DNA of 64,000 bases from Kitasatospora sp. MAA19 (GCF_029894125.1 NZ_JARXYZ010000013.1:62001-126000); one strand, 5' to 3'; shown: positions 7,483-16,341, numbered from the stretch's first letter. The notes: a model not told the origin generated them from the sequence alone. Numbers and translations are program-made.

Positions 7483-8414
7483 CGCAGGGCCTCGCGCAGC
7501 CGCTCGGCGGCGTGGCGCTGGGCGTCGGCGGCCGCGTCCAGGGTGCCGGTCATGGCGAAGAAGCCGTGCGGCATCCCGGCGTAGCGGCGGGTCTCCACCG
7601 GGACGCCGGCCGCGCGCAGCGCCTCCGCGTACTGCTCGCCCTCGTCGCGCAGCGGGTCGTACTCGGCGGTGATGACGGTCGCGGGCGGCAGGCCGGCCAG
7701 GTCGGGGGCGCGCAGCGGGGAGGCGTGCGGGTGGGCGCCGTCGGCGGGGTCGGCCAGGTAGTGGCCCCAGTACCAGGCCACCGAACGACGGTTGAAGAGC
7801 AGCGGGTCGTCGTGCTCGCGCAGCGAGGGGGTGTCGGCGCCGTGGTCGGTGTTGGGGTAGACGAGCAGCTGGTGGCGCAGGGCCGGGCCGTCCTCGTCGC
7901 GGGCGATCAGGGTGAGGGCGGCGGCGAGGTTGCCGCCGGCACTGTCGCCGCCGACGGCGAGCCGGTCGGGGTCGACGCCGAGCTCGCCCGCGTGTGCGGC
8001 GAGCCAGGAGAGCGCGGCGCGGCAGTCGTGGACGGCGGCGGGGAAGGGGTGTTCGGGGGCGAGCCGGTAGCCGACGGAGGCGGTGACGCAGCCGACCGCG
8101 TTGGTCAGCCGGCGGCAGATCGCGTCGCTGGTGTCGGGCGAGCCGAGGGCCCAGCCGCCGCCGAAGAGGTAGAGCAGGGCGGGCAGTGGGCGGCCGGGCG
8201 GTTCGGGCCGGTAGAGCCGCAGGGCGAGTTCGCCGCCGGGGCCGGGGATGCGGTGTTCCTCGACGGCGGCGACCGGCTCGGGGCGGCCGGCCGCGGCGCG
8301 GATGTCGGCGAGGTCGGCGGCCCGGGCCTCGGCCAGGGTGAGGGAGTAGAGCGGCGGTGCGCCGCTGCTCGCGCGCCGGGCGCGCAGGGCCTCGGCCTGG
8401 GGGTGCAGGGGCAT
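7479..8414 (-). CDS. HSL-family alpha/beta hydrolase (esterase)
   Basis: A 311-residue hormone-sensitive-lipase-family hydrolase. The nucleophile is in GDSAGGNLAAA, the acid in AEYDPLRDEG and the histidine in GMPHGFF. The oxyanion-hole motif, usually HGGGW, reads FGGGW, with Phe in place of His. The ATG at 8414 starts the conserved family N-terminus. The gene lies between methyltransferase and aminotransferase genes in one operon. It may release, trim or deacylate an intermediate; no specific substrate is evident. Confidence 0.85.
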   Translation of the reverse strand: MPLHPQAEALRARRASSGAPPLYSLTLAEARAADLADIRAAAGRPEPVAAVEEHRIPGPGGELALRLYRPEPPGRPLPALLYLFGGGWALGSPDTSDAICRRLTNAVGCVTASVGYRLAPEHPFPAAVHDCRAALSWLAAHAGELGVDPDRLAVGGDSAGGNLAAALTLIARDEDGPALRHQLLVYPNTDHGADTPSLREHDDPLLFNRRSVAWYWGHYLADPADGAHPHASPLRAPDLAGLPPATVITAEYDPLRDEGEQYAEALRAAGVPVETRRYAGMPHGFFAMTGTLDAAADAQRHAAERLREALR

Positions 8415-8488
8415 GGGTGGTCCCGTTCGGTACGGAGGTGGCGGCGGCCGGTGGCCCGTCCGGCCGATCGTGCCGGACGGGCCCCGGC

Positions 8489-9265
8489 TCAGCGGTCGGC
8501 TTCGACGTAGACGGTCTCGTCGGTGCGGAACGCGGTGTCGAGGTCGGCGACGTCGGGGCGGGCGCCCTGGCGGTAGGCGCAGTGGCGGATCTGCCCGGGT
8601 TCGAAGCCGGCGAGGGTGAGGACGTGCCGCAGCTCGTCCAGGTCGTAGATCCACTGGTGCCCGTAGTGGCGGAAGATCTGGTTGACCAGGAAGGCCGGGC
8701 GGGCGGGCATCGGCGGGCCGAAGCCGAGCGTGGAGAGGCGGCGGCGGTGCTTGGCGAGGAAGTTGTCGCCGGTGGCGTAGCCGACCAGGTAGCGGGCCAG
8801 GTCCGGGGTGGTCAGGCGCAGCACGCCGCCGGGGCGCAGGACGCGGCGGGCCTCGCGCAGCCAGCCGACCGCGACGGGCATGGTGACGTGCTCGATCAGG
8901 TGCTCGGCGTAGACCCAGTCGACGCTGGCGTCGGCGAAGGGCAGCGGCCGGCCGATGTCGAGCTGGGTGAACCAGCGGACGCCGTCGACCCGGTAGAGGG
9001 TGCCGGGTTCGGTGGCGGCCCCGGGGCCCTGCAGGGTGGCGACGTCGGTGCCGAGGCCTTCCGGGTGCGCGGTCCGGAAGGCGGCGAACTCGATGCCGGT
9101 GAGGCCGAGTTCGCGAAATCCGGCGTGGTCGCGCGGCAGCCCGCCGGGGTGCGCTTCGAGCGTGTCGCAGGTGGCGACCTGCGCGCTGAAGGCGTCCAGG
9201 CGGGTGGCGAGGCCGTCGGGGTCGTCCCAGTCCCAGCCGGGGAAGGGGTCGTTCTGTTCGGTCAT
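8489..9265 (-). CDS. SAM methyltransferase-like protein with degenerate motif I
   Basis: A 258-residue protein. The middle (DIGRPLPFADASVDWVYAEH, then RRVLRPGGVLRLTTPDL) is the Methyltransf_11 motif II-III region. The glycine-rich SAM-binding motif I is not seen ahead of it, as in some COG4627-type predicted methyltransferases. It lies 49 bp downstream of hmo in the same reverse operon. If active it would methylate an aromatic or lipid intermediate; catalytic competence is uncertain. Confidence 0.7.
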   Translation of the reverse strand: MTEQNDPFPGWDWDDPDGLATRLDAFSAQVATCDTLEAHPGGLPRDHAGFRELGLTGIEFAAFRTAHPEGLGTDVATLQGPGAATEPGTLYRVDGVRWFTQLDIGRPLPFADASVDWVYAEHLIEHVTMPVAVGWLREARRVLRPGGVLRLTTPDLARYLVGYATGDNFLAKHRRRLSTLGFGPPMPARPAFLVNQIFRHYGHQWIYDLDELRHVLTLAGFEPGQIRHCAYRQGARPDVADLDTAFRTDETVYVEADR

Positions 9266-9314
9266 CCGGTGTTCTCCATCTAGAACGTGGAACGTGCTGC
9301 GGGCGGTGCGCGGT

Positions 9315-10415
9315 TCAGCCGACCGGACCGGGCCAGGGGGCGAGGACGGTGCGGTCCAGGTCCGCGAGCCGGGGACGGCCCAACAGGGCCATGGTGTGTT
9401 CCAGTTCCTCGCGCAGCAGGTCGAGGACGCGGTGCACGCCGGCCTCCCCCTCGGTGGCCAGGCCCCAGAACACCGGGCGGCCGACCAGGATGGCGCGGGC
9501 GCCGAGGGCGAGGGCGACGGCGATGTCGGCGCCGGTGCGCACCCCGCCGTCGAGCAGGACCGGCAGGTCGGCGGGTACGGCGTCGACCACCTCGGGCAGG
9601 GCGGCCAGGGAGGGCAGGGCGCCGTCGAGTTGCCGCCCGCCGTGGTTGGAGACCACCACGGCGTCGACGCCGTGCTCGGCGGCGAGGCGGGCGTCCTCGG
9701 CGGTCAGCACGCCCTTGAGGACCAGCGGCAGCCGGGTGCGGGCGCGCAGCCAGTCCAGGTCGGACCAGGTCAGGGTGGGGTCGAACTGTTCGCGGGCGTG
9801 CTCGGCGATGCCCGAACCCCCGCTGGTCACACGGTGGCTGGCGGACATCAGGGCCGGGTCCAGGTTGACCGCCCGGACGGCGGGCGGGATCGCGAAGCCG
9901 TTGCGCAGGTCGCGCAGGCGGCGGCCGATCCGGGGGGCGTCCACGGTCAGGACGAGCGCGGAGTAGCCGGCCGCCTCGGCGCGTTCGACCAGGGCGGCGA
10001 GCGCGGCACGCTCGCGCAGCCAGTACAGCTGGAGCCAGAGCGGGCCGGTGGCGGCGGCCGCGATCTCCTCCAGGGTGCGGCTGGCGAACATCCCGGCGAC
10101 CAGCAGGGCCCCGGCCCGGCCGGCGGCGCGCGCGGCGGCGGTCTCGCCCTCCGGGTCGACCAGTCGGTGGTAGGCCATCGGGGCGATCCCGACCGGCAGG
10201 CCGAGCGGCGCGCCGAGCAGGGTGCGCGCGGGCGAGCAGGCCGAGACGTCGACCATCGTGCGCGGGCGCAGTGCATAGCGTGCGAACATCTGACGGTTCG
10301 CCGCCATGGTGCGTTCCGCGCCGCTGCCGCCTTCGATGAAGTCCCAGATTTCCGGGGGAAGTTGCGCGCGTGCGGCGCGCTCGATCCCGGCCAGCGTGAG
10401 TTCTCCCACGGGCAT
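9315..10415 (-). CDS. hmo: 4-hydroxymandelate oxidase (FMN-dependent alpha-hydroxyacid dehydrogenase)
   Basis: A 366-residue FMN enzyme of the glycolate oxidase/mandelate dehydrogenase family. The catalytic His and Arg are in SNHGGRQLD, the FMN lysine in LVLKGV, and the phosphate loop in LDGGVRTGADI. In this context it oxidises 4-hydroxymandelate (from HmaS) to 4-hydroxybenzoylformate. The ATG at 10415 has AGGA seven bases upstream and begins the family N-terminus; longer frames read through the operator. It is the first gene of the reverse operon hmo-methyltransferase-esterase-hpgT and diverges from the ligase gene. Confidence rests on both motifs and the paired hmaS/hpgT genes. Confidence 0.87.
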   Translation of the reverse strand: MPVGELTLAGIERAARAQLPPEIWDFIEGGSGAERTMAANRQMFARYALRPRTMVDVSACSPARTLLGAPLGLPVGIAPMAYHRLVDPEGETAAARAAGRAGALLVAGMFASRTLEEIAAAATGPLWLQLYWLRERAALAALVERAEAAGYSALVLTVDAPRIGRRLRDLRNGFAIPPAVRAVNLDPALMSASHRVTSGGSGIAEHAREQFDPTLTWSDLDWLRARTRLPLVLKGVLTAEDARLAAEHGVDAVVVSNHGGRQLDGALPSLAALPEVVDAVPADLPVLLDGGVRTGADIAVALALGARAILVGRPVFWGLATEGEAGVHRVLDLLREELEHTMALLGRPRLADLDRTVLAPWPGPVG

Positions 10416-10479
10416 CCTCGATTCCTGGGCGGCCACGCGTGGGCCTGCCCCGGTTCGGCAGCGTAGGAGCAACAGCCAC

Positions 10480-10495
10480 ATTGGTATAGACCTTG
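10480..10495. promoter_or_regulatory. DasR/NagR-type operator-like site, copy 3
   Basis: ATTGGTATAGACCTTG contains TGGTATAGACCT, 10 of 12 bases of TGGTCTAGACCA; TGGTATAGACC is also close to the NagR/YvoA form. It lies between the divergent hmo and ligase genes, 65 bp and 96 bp from their starts, and could control both. Confidence 0.58.
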
Positions 10496-10590
10496 ATTTG
10501 ACCAAACGTCTGTGCAAGGGTCTGGCAACGGAATTGACCGTTTTGGTTGTGAACGGCGTTCATGTCAAATCCCCTCACTTCTGTGGAGCG

Positions 10591-12027
10591 GTGTTGACCG
10601 GCTTTTCCCCCTCTTCACTTCCGCCTTCCTCACCGCCGCACGCCGACGCCCCGGATGCCTGGGTCGACCGGTCGCTGCTGGCCGGCCCCGGAGGCGAGGA
10701 GTGCCTGCATCTCGGCGCACCGATCGATCGGGACGCCCTGCGCGCCCTGGTCGACGAGCAGGCCGCGCACCTCGCCGCGGCCGGACTCGGCCCCGGCGGC
10801 ACCGCGGCGCTGCGGCTGCCACCCTCGGTGGCGTTCGTCGCGGTGCTGCTGGCGTGCTGGCGGCTCGGCGCCCAAGTGGCCCTGCTCGACCACCGGTTGA
10901 CCGACCACGAGGTCGACTCGGCGGTGGCGCGGCTGGCCCCGCAGGTGCTGGTAGGCTCCGCTCACCGGACCGCGGCGGCTCTGCGCGGCTTCTCCGAGGT
11001 GGAGCCGGTGGCCGTCCGACTGCCGGACGGGCTCCCGGCCCGCACCGGGCACGCGCTGATCCAGCTCAGTTCCGGATCCACCGGACCGGCCAAGGTCATC
11101 GCCCGTACGGCCGCCGACCTGCTGCGCGAACTCGACTGCTACCGCAGGCTGGTGGAGTTCCCCGGCGAGGGCGAGCGGGTCGTCCTGCTGTCCTCGGTCG
11201 TGCACGTGCTCGGCCTGGTCGGCGGACTGCTCAACAGTCTGCACGCTCGCGTCGCGCTCACCGTGCCCGAGCGGATGACGGCGGCGGGCATCCTCGCCGC
11301 GGTCGCCGCCGGCGACCGGCCGACCACCGTCATCGGGGTGCCCTTCCACGCCGAGCTGCTGGCCGGCGCCGTCGCTCCCCCGGCGCTGCCGCAGCTGCGG
11401 CGGATGATCGTGGCGGGCGAGCTGGTCCGCCCGGGCCTGCCCGCGCTGTTCACCGACCGCTACGGCGTCCCGCTCGGCACCATGTACGGGATGACCGAGA
11501 CCGGGGTCATCGCCACCGATCTGTCCGGCGCGCTCCACCCGGCCAAGCGACCCGTCCACGGGATGCGGCTGCGGCTGGTCGCGGGCGAGCTGCAGATCGG
11601 CGCGGCGGCCTCGCCGTACCCCGGGCTGGACGACCCGACCCGCTGGTCGGACGGCTGGCTGCACACCCGCGACGCGGCCGAACTCGACCAGGCCACCGGC
11701 CGGGTCAGCGTCCTCGGCCGGCTGGACTCCCAGGTCTCGATCGGCGGCCTCAAGGTCGACCTCACCGAGGTCGAGCAGGCGCTCACCGCGCTGCCCGAGG
11801 TCCGCGAGGCCGTGGTGGTCTTCGAGGACGGCGCGATCGAGGCCTACCTGGCCACCGAACCCGACGCCGACCTGGCACGCGTCCAGGACGGGCTGGCCCG
11901 CCGGCTCGCCGCCTACAAGCGGCCGCGACGACTCGCCCTGCTGCCCCGCCTGCCCCGTACCGCCACCGGAAAACTCCTGCGCGACCCGGCCGCCCTGCGC
12001 ACCACCACCACGGCCGCCGCGCTCTGA
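10591..12027 (+). CDS. Stand-alone AMP-forming acyl/aryl ligase 1
   Basis: A 478-residue ANL-family adenylating enzyme. The ATP loop reads LIQLSSGSTGPAKVIAR, the A5 region TMYGMTETG, the hinge Asp region LGRLDSQVSIGGLKVDLTEVE, and the terminal catalytic Lys RTATGKLLR. GTG at 10591 (or the adjacent TTG at 10594) is chosen because GGAG lies just upstream and longer readings run into the promoter. It is somewhat shorter than the usual 500-550 residues. It heads the long forward operon and is followed by two carrier proteins, so it probably loads one of them with an acyl or aryl acid. Confidence 0.82.
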   Translation: MLTGFSPSSLPPSSPPHADAPDAWVDRSLLAGPGGEECLHLGAPIDRDALRALVDEQAAHLAAAGLGPGGTAALRLPPSVAFVAVLLACWRLGAQVALLDHRLTDHEVDSAVARLAPQVLVGSAHRTAAALRGFSEVEPVAVRLPDGLPARTGHALIQLSSGSTGPAKVIARTAADLLRELDCYRRLVEFPGEGERVVLLSSVVHVLGLVGGLLNSLHARVALTVPERMTAAGILAAVAAGDRPTTVIGVPFHAELLAGAVAPPALPQLRRMIVAGELVRPGLPALFTDRYGVPLGTMYGMTETGVIATDLSGALHPAKRPVHGMRLRLVAGELQIGAAASPYPGLDDPTRWSDGWLHTRDAAELDQATGRVSVLGRLDSQVSIGGLKVDLTEVEQALTALPEVREAVVVFEDGAIEAYLATEPDADLARVQDGLARRLAAYKRPRRLALLPRLPRTATGKLLRDPAALRTTTTAAAL

Positions 12028-12088
12028 TCCACCGCGCGCACCCCGACGTTCGCGCCCCGACGTTCACGCCCGACAAGGAGCCACCACC

Positions 12089-12361
12089 ATGCAGGACCGC
12101 ATCCGCGAGTTCGTCCTCGCCTCGCTGACCGAGATGCAGTACGACGTCTCCGAGGTCACCGGGGACACCGACCTCGGCCCGGCCGGACTGGACCTCGAAT
12201 CGCTCGCGCTGGCCGAGCTGTCGGTGCAGGTCGAGGACGAGTTCGGGATCAAGTTCGACCTGGACGAGATGGAGACCACCGCGCTGATGACGCTCGACGA
12301 GTTCACCGCCGACGTCGTCAAGCGGATCGCCGCCGTCACCCCCGCCGGCAGCGCGGCGTGA
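12089..12361 (+). CDS. Acyl carrier protein
   Basis: A 90-residue carrier protein. The attachment motif GLDLESLALAEL contains the serine; helix II and the region DEFGIKFDLDEMETT follow the ACP pattern. AAGGAG precedes the ATG by nine bases. Its TGA overlaps the GTG of the next carrier gene. It is a likely acceptor for ligase 1. Confidence 0.87.
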   Translation: MQDRIREFVLASLTEMQYDVSEVTGDTDLGPAGLDLESLALAELSVQVEDEFGIKFDLDEMETTALMTLDEFTADVVKRIAAVTPAGSAA

Positions 12362-12612
12362 CCGGCGCCGACCTCCCCGACCGGGCCGAGGTCCGCGCGA
12401 TGCTGGCGGCGTTCGGGCAGCGCGCCGCCGACACCCTGCCCGAGGATCTCGGCTCGCTCGAACTCACCTGGCTCATCGCCGAGTTCGAGCAGCGTTACGA
12501 CATCCAGGTGGACCTCGACGACGACCGCTTCGGCGCCGTCCGGACGGTCGACGACGCGACCGAGCTGCTGCGCGCGGCCGTCCTGGCCGAACGAGCGGGC
12601 GCACGGCCATGA
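12358..12612 (+). CDS. Acyl carrier protein, second of a coupled pair
   Basis: An 84-residue carrier with the motif PEDLGSLELTWLIAEFEQRY. The serine is present but the conserved Asp before it is Gly. It starts with GTG overlapping the upstream stop and itself overlaps the ketosynthase start at 12609, so three proteins are translationally coupled. Tandem carriers next to a non-elongating ketosynthase suggest chain transfer between them (inference). Confidence 0.8.
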   Translation: MTGADLPDRAEVRAMLAAFGQRAADTLPEDLGSLELTWLIAEFEQRYDIQVDLDDDRFGAVRTVDDATELLRAAVLAERAGARP

Positions 12613-13757
12613 CCGGCAGCACGTCATCCGCGCACCGGCCGCGCGGCCGGCCGGTGGTCACCGGGCTCGGTGTGCTCAGCTCCGCCGGGCGCGGGCTCGG
12701 CCCGTTGACCGAGGCCACCGCCCACGGCAGGACCGCGTTCGGCCCGGTCACCCGCTTCGACGTGGGCGCCCGCCGCACCACCCGGGCCGCCCTGCTCCCC
12801 GACGACGTGCCGCTCGCCCCCACCTTCCCGCTGGCCCGCGCGGTGCTCGACGCCGTCGGCCAGGCCTGCCGCCAGGCCGGGCTGACCGCCGCCGACGGCG
12901 CGCGCACACCTGTCCTGCTCGCCCTGCACAGCGACGAGCGGACCCGGAGCACCACCGACGCGGTGGCCGCCGGCGTCCGCGCCACCTGGGGCACCGCCGG
13001 GGTCACCCGGGTGTACACCGGCGCCTGCGTGGCGGCCGCGACCGCCGTCGCGGACGCCGCGGCGCTGGTCGCCGCCGGGCGGCACGAACGGGTCCTGGTC
13101 GCGGCCGGGCACCTGGTCGAGCCGGGCGTGTTCGCCGTCTTCGACGCCGGGCGCGCGCTGGCCCGGGACGGCGAGCTGCGCCCGTTCAGCGCCGGTCGGA
13201 CCGGCACCCTGCTCGGCGACGCGGCCGCCGCCGTGCTGGTCGAGGCCGCCCCGGCCGCCGAACGGCGCGGCGCCGCCGTGCTCGCCCGGCTGGCCGGCTG
13301 GGGCCGGGCCGGGGACGCCCACCACGTCTGCCGCCCCGAACCGGGCGGCGCCGGGGCCACCCGGGCCGTCGAGGCGGCGCTCGCCCGCGCGGACGTCGCC
13401 CCGGCCGAGATCGGCTACGTCAACGCCAACGGCACCGGTTCCACCCTCGCCGACCAGGCCGAGGCGAGCGCGCTGCGCCGGGTGTTCGGCCGGCACCTCG
13501 CCGAACTCCCGGTCAGTTCCAGCAAGTCCGTGCACGGACACGCCCTGGAGGCTTCCGCCCTGCTCGAACTCGCCGTCACCATCGGCGCGTTGGGCACCGG
13601 ACTGCTCCCCGTCAACGCCAGCTGGCTCGGCCCGGACCCGGACGTCGGCCTGGACCTCGTCCTGGACGGCCCCCGCGCCGCCCGCCCCCGCTACGCACTC
13701 AGCCTCAACTCCGCCTTCGGCGGCGCCAACACCGCCCTGCTGGTGGCCCCCGCATGA
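12609..13757 (+). CDS. Ketosynthase-like protein with C-N-H active site (KS0-like)
   Basis: A 382-residue FabF-fold protein. The nucleophile Cys140 is in YTGACVAAATAV and the second His311 in SKSVHGHALEAS. The first catalytic His, normally in VNAHGTGT, is Asn274 (VNANGTGS). In modular polyketide synthases loss of this His gives KS0 domains that accept and pass on acyl chains without decarboxylative condensation; the same behaviour is inferred here. The start overlaps the preceding carrier stop (ATGA). Confidence 0.83.
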   Translation: MTGSTSSAHRPRGRPVVTGLGVLSSAGRGLGPLTEATAHGRTAFGPVTRFDVGARRTTRAALLPDDVPLAPTFPLARAVLDAVGQACRQAGLTAADGARTPVLLALHSDERTRSTTDAVAAGVRATWGTAGVTRVYTGACVAAATAVADAAALVAAGRHERVLVAAGHLVEPGVFAVFDAGRALARDGELRPFSAGRTGTLLGDAAAAVLVEAAPAAERRGAAVLARLAGWGRAGDAHHVCRPEPGGAGATRAVEAALARADVAPAEIGYVNANGTGSTLADQAEASALRRVFGRHLAELPVSSSKSVHGHALEASALLELAVTIGALGTGLLPVNASWLGPDPDVGLDLVLDGPRAARPRYALSLNSAFGGANTALLVAPA

Positions 13758-13818
13758 CCGGCCACCGGACCCCGCCCGCCGTCCGACGGCACCGACCCCG
13801 TACCCCGGCACCCACACG

Positions 13819-14412
13819 ATGACCACCGACACCGCACGCACCGACGACACACCCACCGACGCCGCACGCACCGGCGCCACACCCACCGACGTCACACCCA
13901 CCGACGCCGTCGCCGCCGCCGGCCTGCGGGTCCTCGCCGAGGCCCGCCGACCCGACCCCGGCCTGGCGGGCCCACCGCCACCGCTGCCCGGCTTCGCCGC
14001 CTCCGGCTTCAACCCGCTGGTCGCCGACACCGCCGACCGCTGCCTGCGCGCCCACCACGGCGCCCCGCCCGCCCCCGGACGGACCGCACTGCTGCTCGCC
14101 AGCTCCGACGGCGACCGCGCCACCGCACGGGCCATCGACCAGAGCGCCGAACCCGGACGGCGGCCGGCACCGCTGCTGTTCTTCCGGTCCAACCCCAACG
14201 CCGTCCTCGGGCACATCGCCGCCCGCTGGGGCCTGACCGGCCCCGTCGTGGCGATCAGCCCCGCGCGGACCGTCCCTGGACGGGTACCGCAGGACGCACT
14301 CGACCTCGCGGCGCTGCTCCTCGCGGACGGCGACGCCGACCGGGTGCTGGTCATCGCCGCCGAACAGGGAGAGGACGGCGGCCACGCGGTGGCCGTCCTG
14401 GTCACCGGCTGA
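13819..14412 (+). CDS. Truncated ketosynthase N-terminal-domain-like protein without Cys
   Basis: A 197-residue protein. After about 30 Thr/Asp/Pro-rich residues with short repeats (PTDAARTGATPTDVTPTDA), it reads FFRSNPNAVLGHIAARWGL, the ketosynthase N-terminal core, then TGPVVAISPARTVPG where a Cys would be expected but is absent. It ends after a strand-helix-strand (DRVLVIAAEQ) with no C-terminal half. It resembles the beta-ketoacyl synthase N-terminal-domain family (PF13723-like) and may be a chain-length-factor-like or structural partner of a neighbouring ketosynthase. About 230 bp without a recognised gene follow it. Confidence 0.6.
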   Translation: MTTDTARTDDTPTDAARTGATPTDVTPTDAVAAAGLRVLAEARRPDPGLAGPPPPLPGFAASGFNPLVADTADRCLRAHHGAPPAPGRTALLLASSDGDRATARAIDQSAEPGRRPAPLLFFRSNPNAVLGHIAARWGLTGPVVAISPARTVPGRVPQDALDLAALLLADGDADRVLVIAAEQGEDGGHAVAVLVTG

Positions 14413-14641
14413 ACCGGCCGACCGCCACCGGCCGTCCCCACTGGTGAGGCCCGACGCCTGAAGCAGCCGCACCCGGCAGACCAGCACCGGCCCCCGTCGC
14501 ACCTGACGACCCCGTCGACGGCTCCCATCGCCACCTGCGTCGCACCCGTCGACGCCCTTCGCCGCCCGCGCGGCCGCCCGACCCACGCCACCCGATCAGC
14601 CGCCCGGGCCGCCCCCGGCCCCGATGGAGGGATCCACCCCC

Positions 14642-16264
14642 GTGACCATCCGCAGTGTCCGCTCCCTGCTCGCGGACGACCCCGACGTGGGCGCCGGCAA
14701 CGTCCTGACCGCCCGGCTCGCGCTCGGCCTCGGCCTGGACGAGCCGCTGCTGACCTTCGACACCCCGGTGGACGGCCACCCCGCCTGGCAGCCCCTCACC
14801 CTGCGCGAGCTCGACCGCGCCGTCCGGGCCCGCGCCGCCGCCCTGCACGCCCTCGGCATCACCCGGCGCGACCCGGTGGTGGTCTACGCGGGCGACGCCG
14901 CCGACCACGTGCTCTCCTTCCTCGCCCTGACCCGGCTCGGCGCCATCCCCGCGCTGCTCAACCCCAACGTGGACGGCGAGCGCGCCGCCCGCTACATCGC
15001 CCGCCTCGGCGCCGTCGGCGTCCTCGCCGACCCGGCCCGCCTGGCCGCACTGGCCGGGCACGAGGTCGGCGCGCCACTGCTGCCCGAGATCGGCACGCTC
15101 GGTTCCGGCGACCCGCAGGCCGCCCCGGAGCCGTACCGGCACTGGTCCGGCGACCCGGTGGCGATCACCCACTCCTCCGGCACCACCGGGATGCCGAAGG
15201 CCGTCGTCCACTCGCACGCCAGCCTGTACGCGGCTATCCGCCACCGGCTGCGGCTGCCCCGCCCGCAGGGCCAGGACCGGATGCTCAGCGCCCTGCCCGC
15301 GCCACACGCCGCCACCCTGATCGCGCTCAACCTCGCGCTCAGCTCGCACACCGAACTCGCCGTGCTGTCACGGCAGTCCGGCGCCGGAGTACTGGACGCG
15401 ATCGAGCAGTGGCGGCCCACCGGCGTGATCGGCTTCGCCGCCACCTGGGCCGAACTCGCCCACCACGACCTCGCCGCCCGGGAGCTGGACACCGTCGCAC
15501 TGTGGTGGAACACCGGCGACTGCGCGCACGAGGTGCACATCCGCCGCCTGATCGCCACCGGCAGCCGGGAGTCCGTCACCCGCGAGGGCCGGGTCCGCAC
15601 GCCGGGTTCGCTGTTCGTGGACGGCCTGGGCTCCACCGAGATGGGCCACTCGCACTTCTTCATCACCCACGGCCCCGGCACCGAGCGCTACGGGCGCTGC
15701 GTCGGCCGCCCGCACGCCTTCGTCGACTGCGAGGTGGTCGGCCCCGACGGCGAGCCGCTCGGGCCCGGCGAGGTCGGCGAACTCGCCACCTCCTCACCGA
15801 CCCTGGCACTCGGCTACTGGAACGACTCGGCGACCACCTTCCGCACCAGGATCCGCGGCCGCTTCCTCACCGGCGACCTGATGTACCGGGACGAGGAGGG
15901 CTACTACTACCACGTCGACCGGGCCATGGACTCGGTCGAACTCGGCGACGGCAAGCGGCTGTTCACCGCCATGTCGGAGGAGCGGGTACTGGCCGCCCGC
16001 CCGGACGTGGCGGACTGCACCGTGGTCGCCGTCCGGGACGGCGAGCGCGTGGTCACCGACGTGCTGCTGATCCTCGCCGCCGACGCCGACCCGGCCGCCG
16101 ACCGGACCAAGGACGTCATCGCCGCCCTGGAGGAGGCCGCCGCCGCGACCGTGCGCCAGGTGCTGGTCGTCTCCGGGGACGACATCCCGCTCGGCCCCAC
16201 CGGCAAGGTCCGCAAGGTGCTGCTGCGCCAGCGCTACCTCGACGCCGCGGCCGGTGCCCGATGA
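14642..16264 (+). CDS. Stand-alone AMP-forming acyl-CoA/ACP ligase 2
   Basis: A 540-residue ANL enzyme. The ATP loop reads THSSGTTGMPKAVVHSH, the A5 region GLGSTEMGHSH, the A7 Asp region FLTGDLMYRDEEGYYYHVDR and the terminal Lys PLGPTGKVRKVL. The GTG at 14642 is preferred over the ATG at 14624, as GGAGGG sits ten bases upstream of the GTG. It differs clearly from ligase 1 in length and motif wording, so two different acids or two carriers are likely. Its stop overlaps a 26-codon reading frame that in turn overlaps the ketosynthase start. Confidence 0.87.
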   Translation: MTIRSVRSLLADDPDVGAGNVLTARLALGLGLDEPLLTFDTPVDGHPAWQPLTLRELDRAVRARAAALHALGITRRDPVVVYAGDAADHVLSFLALTRLGAIPALLNPNVDGERAARYIARLGAVGVLADPARLAALAGHEVGAPLLPEIGTLGSGDPQAAPEPYRHWSGDPVAITHSSGTTGMPKAVVHSHASLYAAIRHRLRLPRPQGQDRMLSALPAPHAATLIALNLALSSHTELAVLSRQSGAGVLDAIEQWRPTGVIGFAATWAELAHHDLAARELDTVALWWNTGDCAHEVHIRRLIATGSRESVTREGRVRTPGSLFVDGLGSTEMGHSHFFITHGPGTERYGRCVGRPHAFVDCEVVGPDGEPLGPGEVGELATSSPTLALGYWNDSATTFRTRIRGRFLTGDLMYRDEEGYYYHVDRAMDSVELGDGKRLFTAMSEERVLAARPDVADCTVVAVRDGERVVTDVLLILAADADPAADRTKDVIAALEEAAAATVRQVLVVSGDDIPLGPTGKVRKVLLRQRYLDAAAGAR

Positions 16265-16341
16265 CGGGGCACGACGAGGTCGCCCCCGGCAGCCGCGCGG
16301 TGCGCCGACCGACCGCCGGGCGCAGCGGGGTGGGCGCATGA
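16261..16341 (+). CDS. 26-codon micro-ORF bridging ligase 2 and ketosynthase
   Basis: ATG at 16261 overlaps the ligase stop (ATGA) and the reading frame ends at a TGA that overlaps the ketosynthase ATG at 16338 (ATGA). The product would be 26 residues, rich in Arg and Gly, with no recognisable family. It could be a pure coupling device that hands ribosomes from one gene to the next, or chance. Confidence 0.3.
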   Translation: MTGHDEVAPGSRAVRRPTAGRSGVGA

